In this document: positions 43,954 to 56,105 of the stretch, one piece after another
How positions within the stretch are numbered: position 1 is the first letter of the stretch
Layout: each line of letters opens with the position of its first letter
Assembly (NCBI GenBank): GCA_023053575.1
Contig: JAKZAP010000007.1
Span: forward strand, 16,149,508 to 16,213,507
Direction of reading: 5' to 3'
From: Branchinecta lynchi
Taxonomy: Eukaryota > Arthropoda > Branchiopoda > Anostraca > Branchinectidae
Length of the DNA: 64,000 nucleotides
Position numbers and translations under genes: made by a program
The notes under the pieces: generated by a model
Database searches by the model: none
What the model saw: only the letters and a program-made list of their open reading frames with translations
What the model was told of the DNA's origin: nothing

Positions 43954-44118
43954 GTCGCATATCCTGAGACGCTTCAGCAAGTCTATGAACAAGTATCTAA
44001 ATCGCCGTCGGCGCTCTACTTCCTTGGTGCTCTTGTTGCCGTTGCTGCGGTTATTTTTGTTTTTGGACTGTTTTTCGGGCGCGCAACAAAGCGGTATATG
44101 CAACTGAAAAATAGATAA
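43954..44118 (+). CDS. GLG1: GLG1 orthologue, last exon (transmembrane helix and tail)
   Basis: The acceptor TTCTTTATTTTGCAG ends at 43953; the exon starts in phase 0 and ends at TAA (44116-44118), giving 54 residues. It begins VAYPETLQQVYEQVSKSPS, which parallels the stalk of vertebrate GLG1 (VAP...SPS). Then comes one hydrophobic helix (ALYFLGALVAVAAVIFVFG), LFFGR, and the basic tail ATKRYMQLKNR, like the vertebrate GRITKR...LKDR ending. This is the single-pass anchor and the short cytosolic tail that holds the protein in the Golgi. The upstream in-frame residues before 43954 are intron. No close AATAAA is seen before about 44575. Confidence 0.92.
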   Translation, partial: VAYPETLQQVYEQVSKSPSALYFLGALVAVAAVIFVFGLFFGRATKRYMQLKNR

Positions 44119-45429
44119 AGTTTTAAGTGCTTTTATTTTGACTTACTTTTTTATGCTAATTTGTTATTGTATGCGCTGTGCATTGAGTCCATAAGAGAGG
44201 CTGTTTGACAACTTTGACGGTGGTGATACTTAAATGTTACTTTTTTTTTTCATTTTCCAAAAAAACAGTAATTTGAAGTTACTCGCTGTCACTGAGAACT
44301 TTATAGACGGGGCTCGACTCGACTTCGGACTCGAGCTCTAATCCATGTTTGTGTGTCCAAGAGTGCGTGAATCCCATCTGAAGGTTGTTGTATATCCGCT
44401 GGGTATTCACAATAATAAGGTTTTGTGCTGTGATGGCGCAGACAGACAGGTTCAGGTTCTTTTAATTTAAAACAGTTGATAAAAATATACACCGATAAGC
44501 TCGTTAGCTCGGCCCCCATTATACAACGACTACACATATATAGACAGGAAAAATGGCACACACAAAAAAAGAAAAATAAAGACTCGTTCCATTCTTGCAC
44601 ACGCCATACCTAACTTTCCACACGATAAAAAATAAAATAAAAATAACCCTAGGTTGTGTCCTGAGGACACTAACTTTTCATCAAAACAGACAATCGTGTT
44701 TCTGATTGGATTTTGTTGCATTTTCGTCAGTTCTACCAGGAAAGTGGAGGTGATGGCAGGGATGAAGGTGGCTATAACAGACAGGAATTTCAGTCAGTGA
44801 CCGACCCTGGCCGTTTTCCACACCATCAAAAAAGAAACGACACTGTTATTCTTTTTGATTGGAAGAGATGTTTGAACCCTGGAAGTGGCCAGTTGTGCTA
44901 TGCAAGCTAGCGAGTGCTTGTGGCAAAAAAGCAAAAAGTGCTGACACCTTCATTCCAGGATCCGATAATCGGCGGTAGGGGGGGAGGGGGTCCTACCTCG
45001 TATTTTAACTGTAGTTTCAGGTAGTAATTGAATTTTAGAATGATTGTTTTCTTTATGATTAATCGATGCGTAAAAGCCGTCCCATTTAGATCGTCCGATG
45101 AAGTTTGTTTCTGTTTCATTCAGTTTGTCTAGACATCTGAAAGTGTTATCATAGGCAATGGGCCTAACAGCATACATTTGGATTTCCTTATTTGTTGTTA
45201 GTACTCTCGCTGTTTTCCGGGGAGTCGAGGGGAGCCACGAGAACAGAGGGAGTCACTTCCTGGAGCAACTAGAACACATGAAACGAATCCGTATCAGTTT
45301 TGTTCGAAAATTGCCTAACTCATTTAGGCGACGAAACAAAATTAGGCTGTAAAAGCTATGGTACACTTTATTCTCACTTTTCTTTGGTTTGATTTGCTTA
45401 CTTAATTTACAACTGCGCAGATGGTACAA
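44119..45429. other. GLG1 3' UTR and downstream sequence
   Basis: AATAAA occurs at 44575-44580 and again near 44631-44640, which could end the GLG1 transcript. Open frames at 44713-44910 (preceded by an acceptor-like TTTTGTTGCATTTTCGTCAG) and 45158-45352 (hydrophobic start ISLFVVSTLAVF) have no recognised partner exons. Nothing else is supported. Confidence 0.45.
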
Positions 45430-47187
45430 AAAAGCAGATGATAACGTCACAAAATACCCCCTTACCCCCCCCCCCCCCCAGGATTGGACCTAGAAATCTA
45501 GTTTCACCGAGTCTGAGCATTTCCGGCATCGTCTACAATCATCCAGCGCAAATGTCTCATCACACTAGTTTGATCCCTACGAGTGCCATACTTTTTCCAG
45601 TGCACGTCCGCCTCAAACTCCCCCTACCACGGCCGAATTTGGTTCAGCCACATAAACAGATTATCTAAAGCATCTTCTCTTACTGGCTGTCGAGTTTCAC
45701 TCGGAGTCTTCAGGAAACTCCGGTACCTCCCCCCCCCCCCACCATCATGCTCGGACCCAGTCTGGACCCTAAAATACGTCATCTAGGGCACATGGTGTCC
45801 CTACTTTCCAAGTTTCATTCAAATCACTCCACTAGTTTGACCCCCATGCGAGCCAAAACATTTCCACCCCCAATCCCCACTTTGGCCGCACCCGCTCCAG
45901 ACGCCAAATAACAAACTAGGTCGGATAAACTCGGTACTGTCCAACTTGAATTCCAGTAGGCCATTTCGTTTTCTTTCTGTGTATGTCACCCCCCCCCCCC
46001 CCCAGCTGTTGCCGCTTGTGCTTTGGATACATGTGTTGCATATACAGGTCATTATTTCTGACCACCCATAAAGTTTCACTCGAATCGGACCACCCGTTCG
46101 CAATATTTCTGGATTCCCCTTCTATTAACTCACCCAAAAATGGTCGGATCCAGGAACGGAAGTTTTCCTAGAGCATTGTGTCAGGTCCATAATCCTATTT
46201 AGTTGGGCCACTAATGCCTGCCAAGTTTCATCATCCTTAGCACATCTGGAAGTATCGTAACTCGCGATCACCGGGATTCGGGGAAACTTCCTCCGACTCC
46301 CCCCAAAGAGCCCCGATATGATTTGGTTCAGTCAATAACGTATCGTGGGCTTATGTCGTTCTTCCCACCAAATTCCATCCCGATCCCTCGACGCTAAGCG
46401 TTTCACGAAAATTCGGGTGCCTCCCATTCAAATCCCCCCCCCCCCCACAAGTTTTGGATCCGGTCCGGACCTGACGTGGAACATCTGAGACGACACCTCT
46501 TTCCACTAGCCAAGTTTCATTGTAATCCGAGCGCCCTCTCAAAAGTTATGAAGGCCACAAGATTCCGGATTCCCCATCCCTCCACTCCCCCCACGATAGT
46601 TGGATCAGGCAAACGACTAATCTCAAGTCAGTCTATTGGAGTCCCTGATATGCCAGTCCAGTTTCATCGTCCTAGTACATCAGGAAGTCCCAAACTCTCG
46701 GGATCATCAGAATTCCTTGCCTCCCCCCCTCTCCCCACATGGTGCCCGAATCCGGTTCATTTATGTCTATGATGTACCCAGGACTTGTGCTTGCTCTTTC
46801 CACCAAGTCTCATCCCGATCCCTCCACTCTAAGCGTTTCCCAAGATTTCCGGTTCCCCCCTGTCTGGATTTTACGTGGGACACACGAGGTTTTTCTAAAT
46901 ATCCAGTTTCATTAAGACCCGACCACCCGTTCAAGAGTTATAAATACCATAAGATTCTGGATCCCCCTCCTCCACTCCCCAACGATGCTAGGATCGGGGA
47001 AGGGACGATTTTCAACTTAATCTTATCGGGTTCCAAATATGCGCCTGCCGAATTTTATCTTCCTAGCTTATGTGGAAGTGTCCGAACTAGCAAAATCCGG
47101 ACCGACAGACCGTCGGATGGACAGACGGTCGGACGGACAGAAATTGCGATCGCTACGTGACACTTGGCCGAAGGGCAAGTACCATAC
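45430..47187 (-). mobile_element. Family B element, 3' terminus missing (B10)
   Basis: From CGTCACAAAATACCCCCTTA (sequence usually about 60 bp inside the B 3' end) through C-rich reversed core units to the GGACGGACAGAAATTGCG tract and the hairpin CACTTGGCCGAAGGGCAAGT. C-runs occur near 45467, 45730, 45990 and 46437. Confidence 0.75.
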
Positions 47188-49052
47188 AAAAAATCAGTAA
47201 AACGGAGTTTTAACATTTTCTAAGCGATAATCCTGTCCTTAAACCAAATGTTCATCTTAGAAATTTCTTCTAACCATTACTAATACCCGTTTTTGGGATC
47301 CCAAAACTTAAGTGGAGGGATACCTATGACATCACAAAAATGTCCGTCTGTCTGTGAGCACGATAGCCCTCGAAGGGAATGAGATATTTTGATGAAACTT
47401 GGTGTGAGGATTTATTGGGTCAAGGGTAAGGTCAAGTTTGTAGATGGGCTATGTAGCTCCACATTTAGGGGTGGTGGATGGGTTTCAAATTAAGTGACAA
47501 ACAACATATTTTTAAACAGTTAATGTGATAGTCGATCATGGGGTAAGAAGGCATGCTGAGCACGATAGTGAAAACCATTTTCTTGCCGGACAAGTATTTC
47601 GTCCGGTATCCGGTAAAAACCGGAAATTCGGTTAAAAGTAAATGTTCTGTTTGAAGTTGATTAAATAGTGGATTATGCTGAATGCGATGGTGAAAACAAT
47701 TTTCTGGCCGAACAAGTAGTTAGTCCGAAATCCGGCGAAAACCGGAAAGTTGGTTAAAAGTAAAAGTTTAATTTGAAGTTGATTAAATGTTCGATTTATG
47801 GGTAAAAAGACATGCTGTCCACGATGGTGAAATGCACTTTCTCGCCGGACAACTGGTTCGCCTGGAATCCGGCCAAAACCGGAAAATTTGTTAAAAGCAA
47901 AAGTTCGATTAGATGACAGATTAAGGGATAAGAACAGAGGCTGAGTCGGTATATGACAATCGTTTTTTACCCGGACATATAATTAGTCCGGTTGTAACCG
48001 GATTTTTTTTAAGTCAAACTTTTTTTTAAAGTTGATTAGATTCTTTATAGGGATAAGGAAATACGCTGGATTTTTTCTGAAGCCATATCTAGGTCGGACG
48101 GACGGACAGAAATTGCGATCGCTACGTGACACTTGGCCGAAGGGCAAGTACCATACAAAAAATCAGTAAAACGGAGTTTTAACATTTTCTAAGCGATAAT
48201 CCTGTCCTTAAACCAAATGTTCATCTTAGAAATTTCTTCTAACCATTACTAATACCCGTTTTTGGGATCCCAAAACTTAAGTGGAGGGATACCTATGACA
48301 TCACAAAAATGTCCGTCTGTCTGTGAGCACGATAGCCCTCGAAGGGAATGAGATATTTTGATGAAACTTGGTGTGAGGATTTATTGGGTCAAGGGTAAGG
48401 TCAAGTTTGTAGATGGGCTATGTAGCTCCACATTTAGGGGTGGGGGATGGGTTTCAAATTAAGTGACAAACAACATATATTTAAACAGCTAATGTGATAG
48501 TCGATCATGGGGTAAGAAGGCATGCTGAGCACGATAGTGAAAACCATTTTCTTGCCGGACAAGTATTTCGTCCGGTATCCGGCAAAAACCGGAAATTCGG
48601 TTAAAAGTAAAAGTTCTGTTTGAAGTTGATTAAATAGTGGATTATGCTGAATGCGATGGTGAAAACAATTTTCTGGCCGAACAAGTAGTTAGTCCGAAAT
48701 CCGGCGAAAACCGGAAAGTTGGTTAAAAGTAAAAGTTTAATTTGAAGTTGATTAAATGTTCGATTTATGGGTAAAAAGACATGCTGTCCACGATGGTGAA
48801 ATGCACTTTCTCGCCGGACAACTGGTTCGCCTGGAATCCGGCCAAAACCGGAAAATTTGTTAATAGCAAAAGTTCGATTAGATGACAGATTAAGGGATAA
48901 GAACAGAGGCTGAGTCGGTATATGACAATCGTTTTTTACCCGGACATATAATTAGTCCGGTTGTAACCGGATTTTTTTTAAGTCAAACTTTTTTTTAAAG
49001 TTGATTAGATTCTTTATAGGGATAAGGAAATACGCTGGATTTTTTCTGAATT
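47128..49052 (+). repeat. Recent 969-bp tandem duplication
   Basis: 47128-48083 is repeated at 48097-49052 with a shift of 969 bp (for example CGCTACGTGACACTTGGCC at 47151 and 48120). The copies differ by only a few bases (GGGTGGTGGATGG versus GGGTGGGGGATGG, TATCCGGTAAA versus TATCCGGCAAA). The unit takes in the B10 5' hairpin, a 100-bp spacer and most of a family A element, so it is a duplication of mixed sequence, not two insertions. Confidence 0.9.
47291..48083 (+). mobile_element. Family A element, duplicated and truncated copy (A13)
   Basis: It starts TTTTTGGGATCCCAAAACTT, has core units (GTCCGGTATCCGGTAAAAAC, GCCGAACAAGTAGTTAGTCC), and stops at ACGCTGGATTTTTTCTGA where the duplication junction lies (AGCCATATCTAGGTCGGACG). 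Confidence 0.8.
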
Positions 49053-49245
49053 TTCTTTTTTTGCTGGACTAGTAGTTAGCTCGGAAATAGGGCGAAACCG
49101 GAAACTTGGCAGAAGTAAAGCAGGAAGTCTCGGTCAGTATCGTTAAAATAGATATGGCTTATAGAGGTAAATCTGAACTTGGTTTTCTCTAATGATCTGA
49201 TTATATTAGATTTTTGGGATCCCATCGACACCTTTGGTCGTGTTT
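48260..49245 (+). mobile_element. Family A element, full-length (A14)
   Basis: The same 5' part as A13, but it continues past the duplication end to the A 3' terminus (TTTTTGGGATCCCATCGACA, CCTTTGGTCGTGTTTTT). B11 starts in that final T-run, so the B element used the A 3' end as its target. Confidence 0.85.
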
Positions 49246-49246
49246 T

Positions 49247-51492
49247 TATGGTACTTGCCCTTCGGCCAAGTGCCGTAAAGCAATCGCAATTTCTGTCCGT
49301 CCGTCGGTTGGTCGGTCCAGCTTTTGCTAGTTCGGGCACTTCCACATAAGCTAGGACGATGAAACTTGACAAGTGTATCAGGGACCCCAAATGATTAAGC
49401 TAGAAATAGTCACTTTCCCGATCCGAACATCGTAAGGGGAGAGGAGGGCGGGGGAATCCCGAATATTGAGGAATTTATAACTTTTGAACGGGTGATCGGA
49501 TCTTAATGAAACTTGATATTGGAAAGACCTCGTGCCCCAGACGAACCGATTAAATTCCGGGCCGGATCCGGTGACTTTGGGGGAGCCGGAAATCTCGGGA
49601 AATGCTTGGAGTGGAGGGATTGGGATGAAACTTGGTGGGAAGAACAAGCACAAGTCCTAAATACGTGATTTATGTAACCGGACCGGAAAGGTCATGGGGG
49701 GGGGGGGGCGAATTTCTAGTGATCCCGCTGGTTCAGTACTTCCTGATGTGCTAGGACGACGAAAGTTGGCAGGCATGTCAGGGACCCGATCAGATTGACT
49801 TAAGAATGGTTGTTTCCCCGATCCGGTCATCTGGGGGGGGGGGGGGGGGTCAAGGGAGGGATCCATAAAAGTGAGGTATTTTTAACTTACGAACGCGTTA
49901 TCGGATCTTAATGAAACTTGATATATAGAAAGACCTCGTGTCTCAGATGCCCCGTTTTAAATCCGTACCGAATCCGGTTACATTCTTGGGAGTTGGAGGG
50001 GGGGAACCGGAAATCTTGGGAAACCCTTAGTGTGGAGGGTTCGGGATGAAACTTGGTGGGAAGAACAAACAAAAATCCTAGATAGTTGAATGGCATAACC
50101 GGACCGGATTCAGTCACTGTGTTGGAGTTGGGGGGAGGGGGGTCCGAATTTCTAGTGATCCCGCTAAATTCGGTACTTCCTGATGTGCTAGGACGATGAA
50201 ACTTGGAAGGTGTGTCAGGGATCCCAACAGGTTGACTTGAGAATTCCCCGATTCGACCATCTTGGGGGGAGTGGAGGTTATGGGAATCCGGAAAGTTGAG
50301 GTATTTTTAACTTTCTAGCGGATGATCGCATCTTGATGAAACTTGTTAATTAGATAGATTTCGTGTCTCAGACGTCCCACTTCAAATCCGGACCAGATCC
50401 GGTGACTTTCGGGGGAGTTGGAGGGGGAGCCGGAAATATTGGGAAATGCTTATAGAGTGGATGGATCGGGATAGAACTTGGTCAAAAGAAAAGATACGTC
50501 TTAGATACGTCATTAACATAGCCGGACCTGATCCGGGAGTTGCCGAGGGTCTGGACTTCTGGCAATCCGGCGAGTTTGGTACTTGCTGATGTACAAGGAC
50601 GATGAAGCTTGGCAGGCATATCAGGGACTTGAAAGACTAACTTGAGAATGGTCGTTTCCCCGATCCGACCATCGTGGGGGGAGTGGAGGGATGGGGAATC
50701 CTGAATCCAATGGCAGGCATAACTTTTGAACGGGTAATCGGATTTGAATGAAACTTAGCAAGTGGAAAGAAATATCGTATCAGATGTTCTATGTAAAATC
50801 CGGATCGGATCCGATACTTGTGGGGGGGTGGAGTTGGGCACTGGAAAACTCGTGGAAAACTTGTATTCGAAGCATTCGATAGGCTACGCTCCGACTCCAG
50901 TCAAACTTGATGGACGGGAAGAGGCGCTTTCCGAGATGCGACTTTTATGTTTTCAAGCAAGATTCGGCCACAGTAGGGAGAGTCCCGGGAATGTTGTGGC
51001 TCCCATAGGGGTCAAACGAGTGCAGTGATTTAAATGAGACTTGCAATCTACAGTGAACATATGCCTAGATGACATATTTTATTATTCGAACTGGATCCGA
51101 CCACGGTGGGGGGGGGGGGGGTCTACCGAAAAATGCTCAGATCCGAGTGAAACTTGATAGATGGTGAGAGAAGATGCTTTAGATGATCCTATCAGGAGTC
51201 CGATCCAGATTCGGGCGCGGTAGGGGCAGTTGGAAGGAGGTACGGAAACTTTGTGGCACGTCTACGGATCAAACGAGTGGGTTTATTAGGCTGAAACTTG
51301 GAAGTTACAACAGTTATTTGACCCAGACGATCTGAGGCGATGCCAGAAATGCACAGACTTGAGTGAAACTGTCTATTCTATTTCTAGGTCCGAACCGCAT
51401 TTTTTGGATAGCGTGTGTAGTTCATGATGTTCTCATCTATTTTGTTGTACCGCCTACTCGTAACAAGTGCCATATGAACTCGTAGCTCTTGT
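49247..51492 (+). mobile_element. Family B element (B11)
   Basis: TATGGTACTTGCCCTTCGG with CCAAGTGCCGTAAAGC, the GTCCGTCCGTCGGTTGG tract, about seven diverged core dimers, a 3' part with GGTAGGGGCAGTTGGAAGG, and the end CTCGTAACAAGTGCCATATG, AACTCGTAGCTCTTGT. G-runs of 12-17 occur near 49697, 49833 and 51108. Confidence 0.85.
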
Positions 51493-52741
51493 TTTCTAAA
51501 CCAATTACACTAGCAACTCCCCAAATCGACTCCACATCGAATCCGAAAGGAGTATTTTTTTTAAGTAGTAATAACTGGAGCAATTGCTCGTGAGAATGGG
51601 GAAGTGAGTCCCTAGTACAAGTAAAAATGATATAAAATATATAGTATAAAAAGAAATAGCCGAAATTTTGTAGATAGGCTACCTGGCTGGTCAGTCAACT
51701 GCTAATTTTATACTAATCATCTCCTTATACGCACGACCTTCTACACTGCTTCCTGGCCGACGATTGAAATTAAGTGTCTTTTTGTGTATGTTAATGTGTT
51801 TTATTTACTTTCTTCATTTACTCCGCTTTCTCAAAACGGCGGGTTATAAATAAATTACTTACTTACGTACTTAAAGGCCAATTTAGGCACAAAAATGCTC
51901 CGGGCTATGGCCTCAAAGTTCAAAAATTTTAGTTAAAAAAGTTGGGAGAACGGCGAATATTCGAGAGAGCCAATGCTTCCTCTGTGAAACAGCATCTTTC
52001 TTCATCCAGGTTTGCCATTTTCTGAATATGAATGGGATGCGGGATTTTCTCTGATTTGGTTGCGAAATTCAGATTTTTTGGGAAGTTTCAAGGCAATCGT
52101 TATAAGTCTAGCTGAAGTCTAGTTTTGGGATTCGCATATTCCGAACGAGAAAATGATTGTAAGTTTTGTCCTATTTGGTATTCCATATTGATTGTTCTTT
52201 TTCTCGTGTTCGTTTGCTTGTTGATTAAATAAAAGAACTCCGAATTTCCGAAATTCTCTGGAAACTTCCGAAGACTAAACGTCCCAGAGAGCATCTATCC
52301 TTCACTTTCTCCTTCGAAACCATTTTACTCTATGACATTTAAGCGGTAAGCGGGCAAATTTAGTTTGAAGTTGCAATGTGGACGATGCCTAGAAAAATTT
52401 AATGTTCATTTTTTTCAAGATTACATGAAGCGGTAAGAGGCTAGCAGGAGGGCATGGTCAGTTATGATGTCCATCTAATTTTTACAGTCTGTGCTGCTTA
52501 AGTTAACTAATAAATATACTCAGTAACTAGGGTAGCCTAGCTATCAAAAGTGCCACAATTGGTGGTAGTGCAAATTTGCCCATCTTCTGCAATGAAATGA
52601 TGAATTGTCGTGAACTTGTCATATATTTTTCCATTTTTCTATCTAAAACAGCTTTCAAAATATTTAAATATATCACTGTAATCAGGACTACTGTAAATTA
52701 TCTATTTAATAAGGCCAGCAGTAGTCAGATCAGAGTGACAT
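51493..52741. other. No gene seen
   Basis: AT-rich, apparently single-copy sequence between B11 and a hAT element. TTACTTACTTACGTACTT lies near 51856. The short frames carry no recognisable motif. Confidence 0.5.
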
Positions 52742-54323
52742 GTCCTATGCAGGGGCGTCGCAAGTGCATTTTCGGTGGGGGGGTGCAGAGCCAAAATTTT
52801 ACCGAATCCTTCAAAAATTTTACCGAATCCCAGAACTAAGAATTCGAGCTTTAAATTATGGAACAGAAACGATTACGTAGGGAGAGCAACAGTAAAAGGC
52901 AGCATGAACGACGATAAGCCAACTATTAGGCGGCGTTTTGACGAAGCCCTCGGCGAAGCCCACATAGAGAATACATTGCCGGTCATGATTGCAGTAACAG
53001 CTAATGTCTATTATAGCCAATAGAAAATGAAATCGAGCGCCGCAGGCGAAAATTTTCGAAATCCATTTTTTTGTTGTTGTAGGCTAAAATTTAACTGCTT
53101 CTCTTACAAATTCTATCATTTACCGTTGATGAAATACCGAGACTCTTCAGAAGTTCTAGAAAACGGAGGGAGCGACGTTCCGGCAGCAGCAGCAACTGTA
53201 GTCTAGTCAATATACTACCTATGATAACATAAAGTGAGCGCCGCAGGCGAAATTTTTTTTTTGCTTTTTCCTGCCAAATTTAATTTCCATTCCAATTCTA
53301 GCTTTTAATGTTTCGAAATCTCAATCCTAAAACTGGCTTAAAACCCCCGTCAAATGACGTGCCCTTTCACAAAATAGAGAACATTACGAATTCTGCCTTG
53401 TTACTGTTTTTCCTTTTAAATTATCTGTTGACAATTTATTTATCTTATATTTATGACTTTATTTATGACTACAAAAACATCGTATTTGGGCTCTGCCCAC
53501 GAGAGATATGTTTTGCTTTATTATTAAATAAATTGAAAATTGAAAGTGCTGCAGGCGGAATTTTCGAAATATTTATGATTAGATATTCTTTTTGGGATCC
53601 AAAATAGAAGTAAGGACTATCGATGATATCACAGATCATCCCTTTTGTCTGCGACCAGTGCTTCACTCGACCTCTTCTGAGTTTCGAGGTTCGTGGTAAC
53701 TTCCGGATCCTGGCAATTACAACGAATAAGTTACCGAATCCCAGTTATTACACCGAATAAGTTTAGACCAATAGCGTGTTCGGGATTCTGTATAACCACC
53801 GTATCCCGGTTAGTATACCGAATTATTTTGGTACCGAAAGACTACCGAACAATATTCTTATTCGGTATACTTTCGTCGAAACTGGAACAAAGTCAGGATT
53901 CGTGGTTAACTTCCGAATCCTGGAAATTATACTGAATAAATTATCGAATCCCAGTCATGACACCGAATAATTCTGAACAAATAGCTTATTCGGGAGTCTG
54001 TGTAACTGCGGAATCTCCATAAATATACCGAATAGTTCCGGCAATGAAAAATTACCAAATGATTTCAGTAAATTCTCTCACCAAATTCGTGATAACTACC
54101 GAATACTGGCAATTATACCGAATCCCGATCATTATACTGAAGAGATTTGTACAGATAGACTATTTAGGATTCTGTATAACTACCGAATCCCCGTAAATCG
54201 AAAAAATACCGGACATTTTGGTAAGCTTTTGGGCCTCCGGCCCAAAATTTTACCGAATCTCAAAACGGTGGGGGGGGTGCTGCACCCCCCGCACCCCCCC
54301 CTTGCGACGCCCCTGGTCCTATG
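52742..54323. mobile_element. 1566-bp non-autonomous hAT element with 8-bp target duplication
   Basis: The element spans 52750-54315. Its 15-bp inverted ends are CAGGGGCGTCGCAAG and the exact complement CTTGCGACGCCCCTG. Identical GTCCTATG flanks it (52742-52749 and 54316-54323). The CAGGGGCG-type terminus with an 8-bp duplication is diagnostic of hAT elements. Inside there is no transposase; instead CGCCGCAGGCGAAAATTTT recurs (about 53037, 53237, and 53546 diverged) and three units of about 190-210 bp full of TACCGAAT words lie near 53688, 53898 and 54086. Subterminal G/C runs flank each end. Confidence 0.92.
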
Positions 54324-55674
54324 GTCCTATCTAGCATACATTATCATTAACATTACATATAAATTCAGGTATACAAAAAGAACTGAACTTGCCTAGGCCT
54401 AGACAAATTTGTTGATACCAAGGTCAAGGACTGAATATCCATGGCCCATACACCAGTAAAGTGCCTGTTCTGAGCAGTTCTGAGCACTTGAGCATCAATT
54501 CACACTTTCTCTTATAATCTATGTGCAGCTAAATCCAATGCAAAAAACTAGCACCCAGTTTCAGTAAAAATTAGAAGACAAAATAGTGGCCGTCATGTGT
54601 TCGGCCAACATTGCTGTATGATGTCATGATTTTCAGAATTTTGTTGTCCTCCAAAATTACGTGGGCCAACAGTTTTTTGAACATGTTCCGGCATGCTTCC
54701 ATAGTATTAGTATTTTTTCTAATGAAGAAATACTTAGCAGCAAGTGAGAGAGAGCTGAAGTTCAGGAGAATCATATTCCTATGACCAAAGGATCAGAATT
54801 TGAAAGTTATTTATTTGGTAGCTACCTTACAGTAACTGACCACCTTGACTGGGCCTAAAAAAGCCTGCACTTCTGTACAAAAGAGAGAGAAAAAATGAAC
54901 ATTCAGATCAGGATGGCAGATATAATTATTTTAGTTTACCTTATTTCCTTATACAAAATAACTTAAATACTGGGCTCTTAGCAGATTTTAAATTCTAAAT
55001 TTATCATTTCGATTTAATTGTTCTGTTGTTTATTTAGTTAGAGCAAAAAAAAACAAGGGCAAGGCAGTCCAAAGCAAACTTCTGCTGTAGACTGCTAAAC
55101 GTGGCTAAGGTAACCTACCATGAATGTTTTGGCCAGAATCCTTTGTAGCCTGTCCTTTTTTCTGCCTCCTTGTCTTTCCATTTGGCATGGATCAGTGGAA
55201 ACCGGAATCATCCTAGAGTCACAGCAGATGATTTTGTGCTTAAGTGCCTTTGAACTGGCACATTCAGCAGAATTTTGGTTTTTGTTGTTGTTTCCATTCA
55301 GTTATAGATAGTTCAGTTGTCTTTTCACAGTGAGTTCAGTCCAGACTCAATTTAAAGAGCACAAAGGCTGCAATTGGGGATTTGATGCTTAGTTTTACTG
55401 TTTGTAATTTATTAAAACGTCTGACTAGAAAGTTCAGATTTTGTTGTTCTTCTAGTCAGTGATTGTTTAGTTGTCATAGGAATGTAACTCATAAACTAGC
55501 CATGTTGTCCCTGTGTCGTCCCCTTGACATACTCTTGAAGTTACTTGCTCGTTTGCTAAACGCTTGTGCCTGGTTGAATGCTACAAGACTGGAAAGTTGA
55601 TGTAAAGTTAGGGTTATCTTCCTGACCTATGTTAAGTATGATCAACTGTAACTTTTTGTTTGTCCTTCTTTTAG
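54324..55674. other. Upstream region of the 55.7-kb gene, no exon resolved
   Basis: Apparently non-repetitive sequence. The - strand frame 54571-54774 (FKKLLAHVILEDNKILKIM and on) reads like protein but has no recognised family or partner exons. A non-coding first exon or promoter of the downstream gene may lie here, but none can be pinned down. Confidence 0.4.
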
Positions 55675-55932
55675 GAATATATAAACAAACATCCTGCTAT
55701 GTCTGTTCTTTATTGAAAGTTATGGAAGGTGTACTGATTGACTTTGATGATCGTTCCACAACAGACCAGCCACTCATTGATAGTGCTTTCGATGATGATA
55801 CTTTTAACCTGAAAACATATGTCAAGAGAAAGCAATCCCTTGAGCTAGGGCTAAAGATTGAAAAAGAGCTGAATGACACCTTTGGTTTTAACAACAACGA
55901 GAGGAAATCTGACAAGTCACCAGATGAAAAAG
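55675..55932 (+). CDS. Unknown small acidic protein, exon a (start codon)
   Basis: The exon follows a strong acceptor (GTTTGTCCTTCTTTTAG, AG at 55673-55674) and ends at donor GTAAGC (55933). The likely start is ATG at 55722, giving MEGVLIDFDDRSTTDQPLID, then SAFDDDTFNLKTYVKRKQSL, ELGLKIEKELNDTFGF and NNNERKSDKSPDEK plus one base (phase 1). Acidic clusters followed by a basic amphipathic, helix-like stretch resemble adaptor or trafficking proteins, but I recognise no family. The 47 bases before ATG would be 5' UTR, or coding if an upstream exon is in frame. Confidence 0.7.
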
Positions 55933-56105
55933 GTAAGCTATTTGAGCTGTGGGTAGTAATAGGGTAGAAGGGTTGCAGGTTATGTGTTGGCGTGGGAAAG
56001 GTGTTTACGATCTTGGTTACATTCTATCTAATTTTAGTCAGAAATGACTAATGGGGCCTGCACACAACATATACAACTGGAAACAAATAGAAACTTAAAT
56101 GGAAG

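Noticed and set aside
44713..44910. Alternative C-terminal exon of GLG1 (acceptor-like site before it)
   Set aside because: The last GLG1 exon has no usable donor before its stop codon, so there is nothing to splice from; the peptide does not resemble known GLG1 tails.
45158..45352. Secreted small protein (hydrophobic start, 64 residues)
   Set aside because: A hydrophobic N-terminus alone is weak evidence; no splice partners, family or codon signal, and the frame is short enough to be chance.
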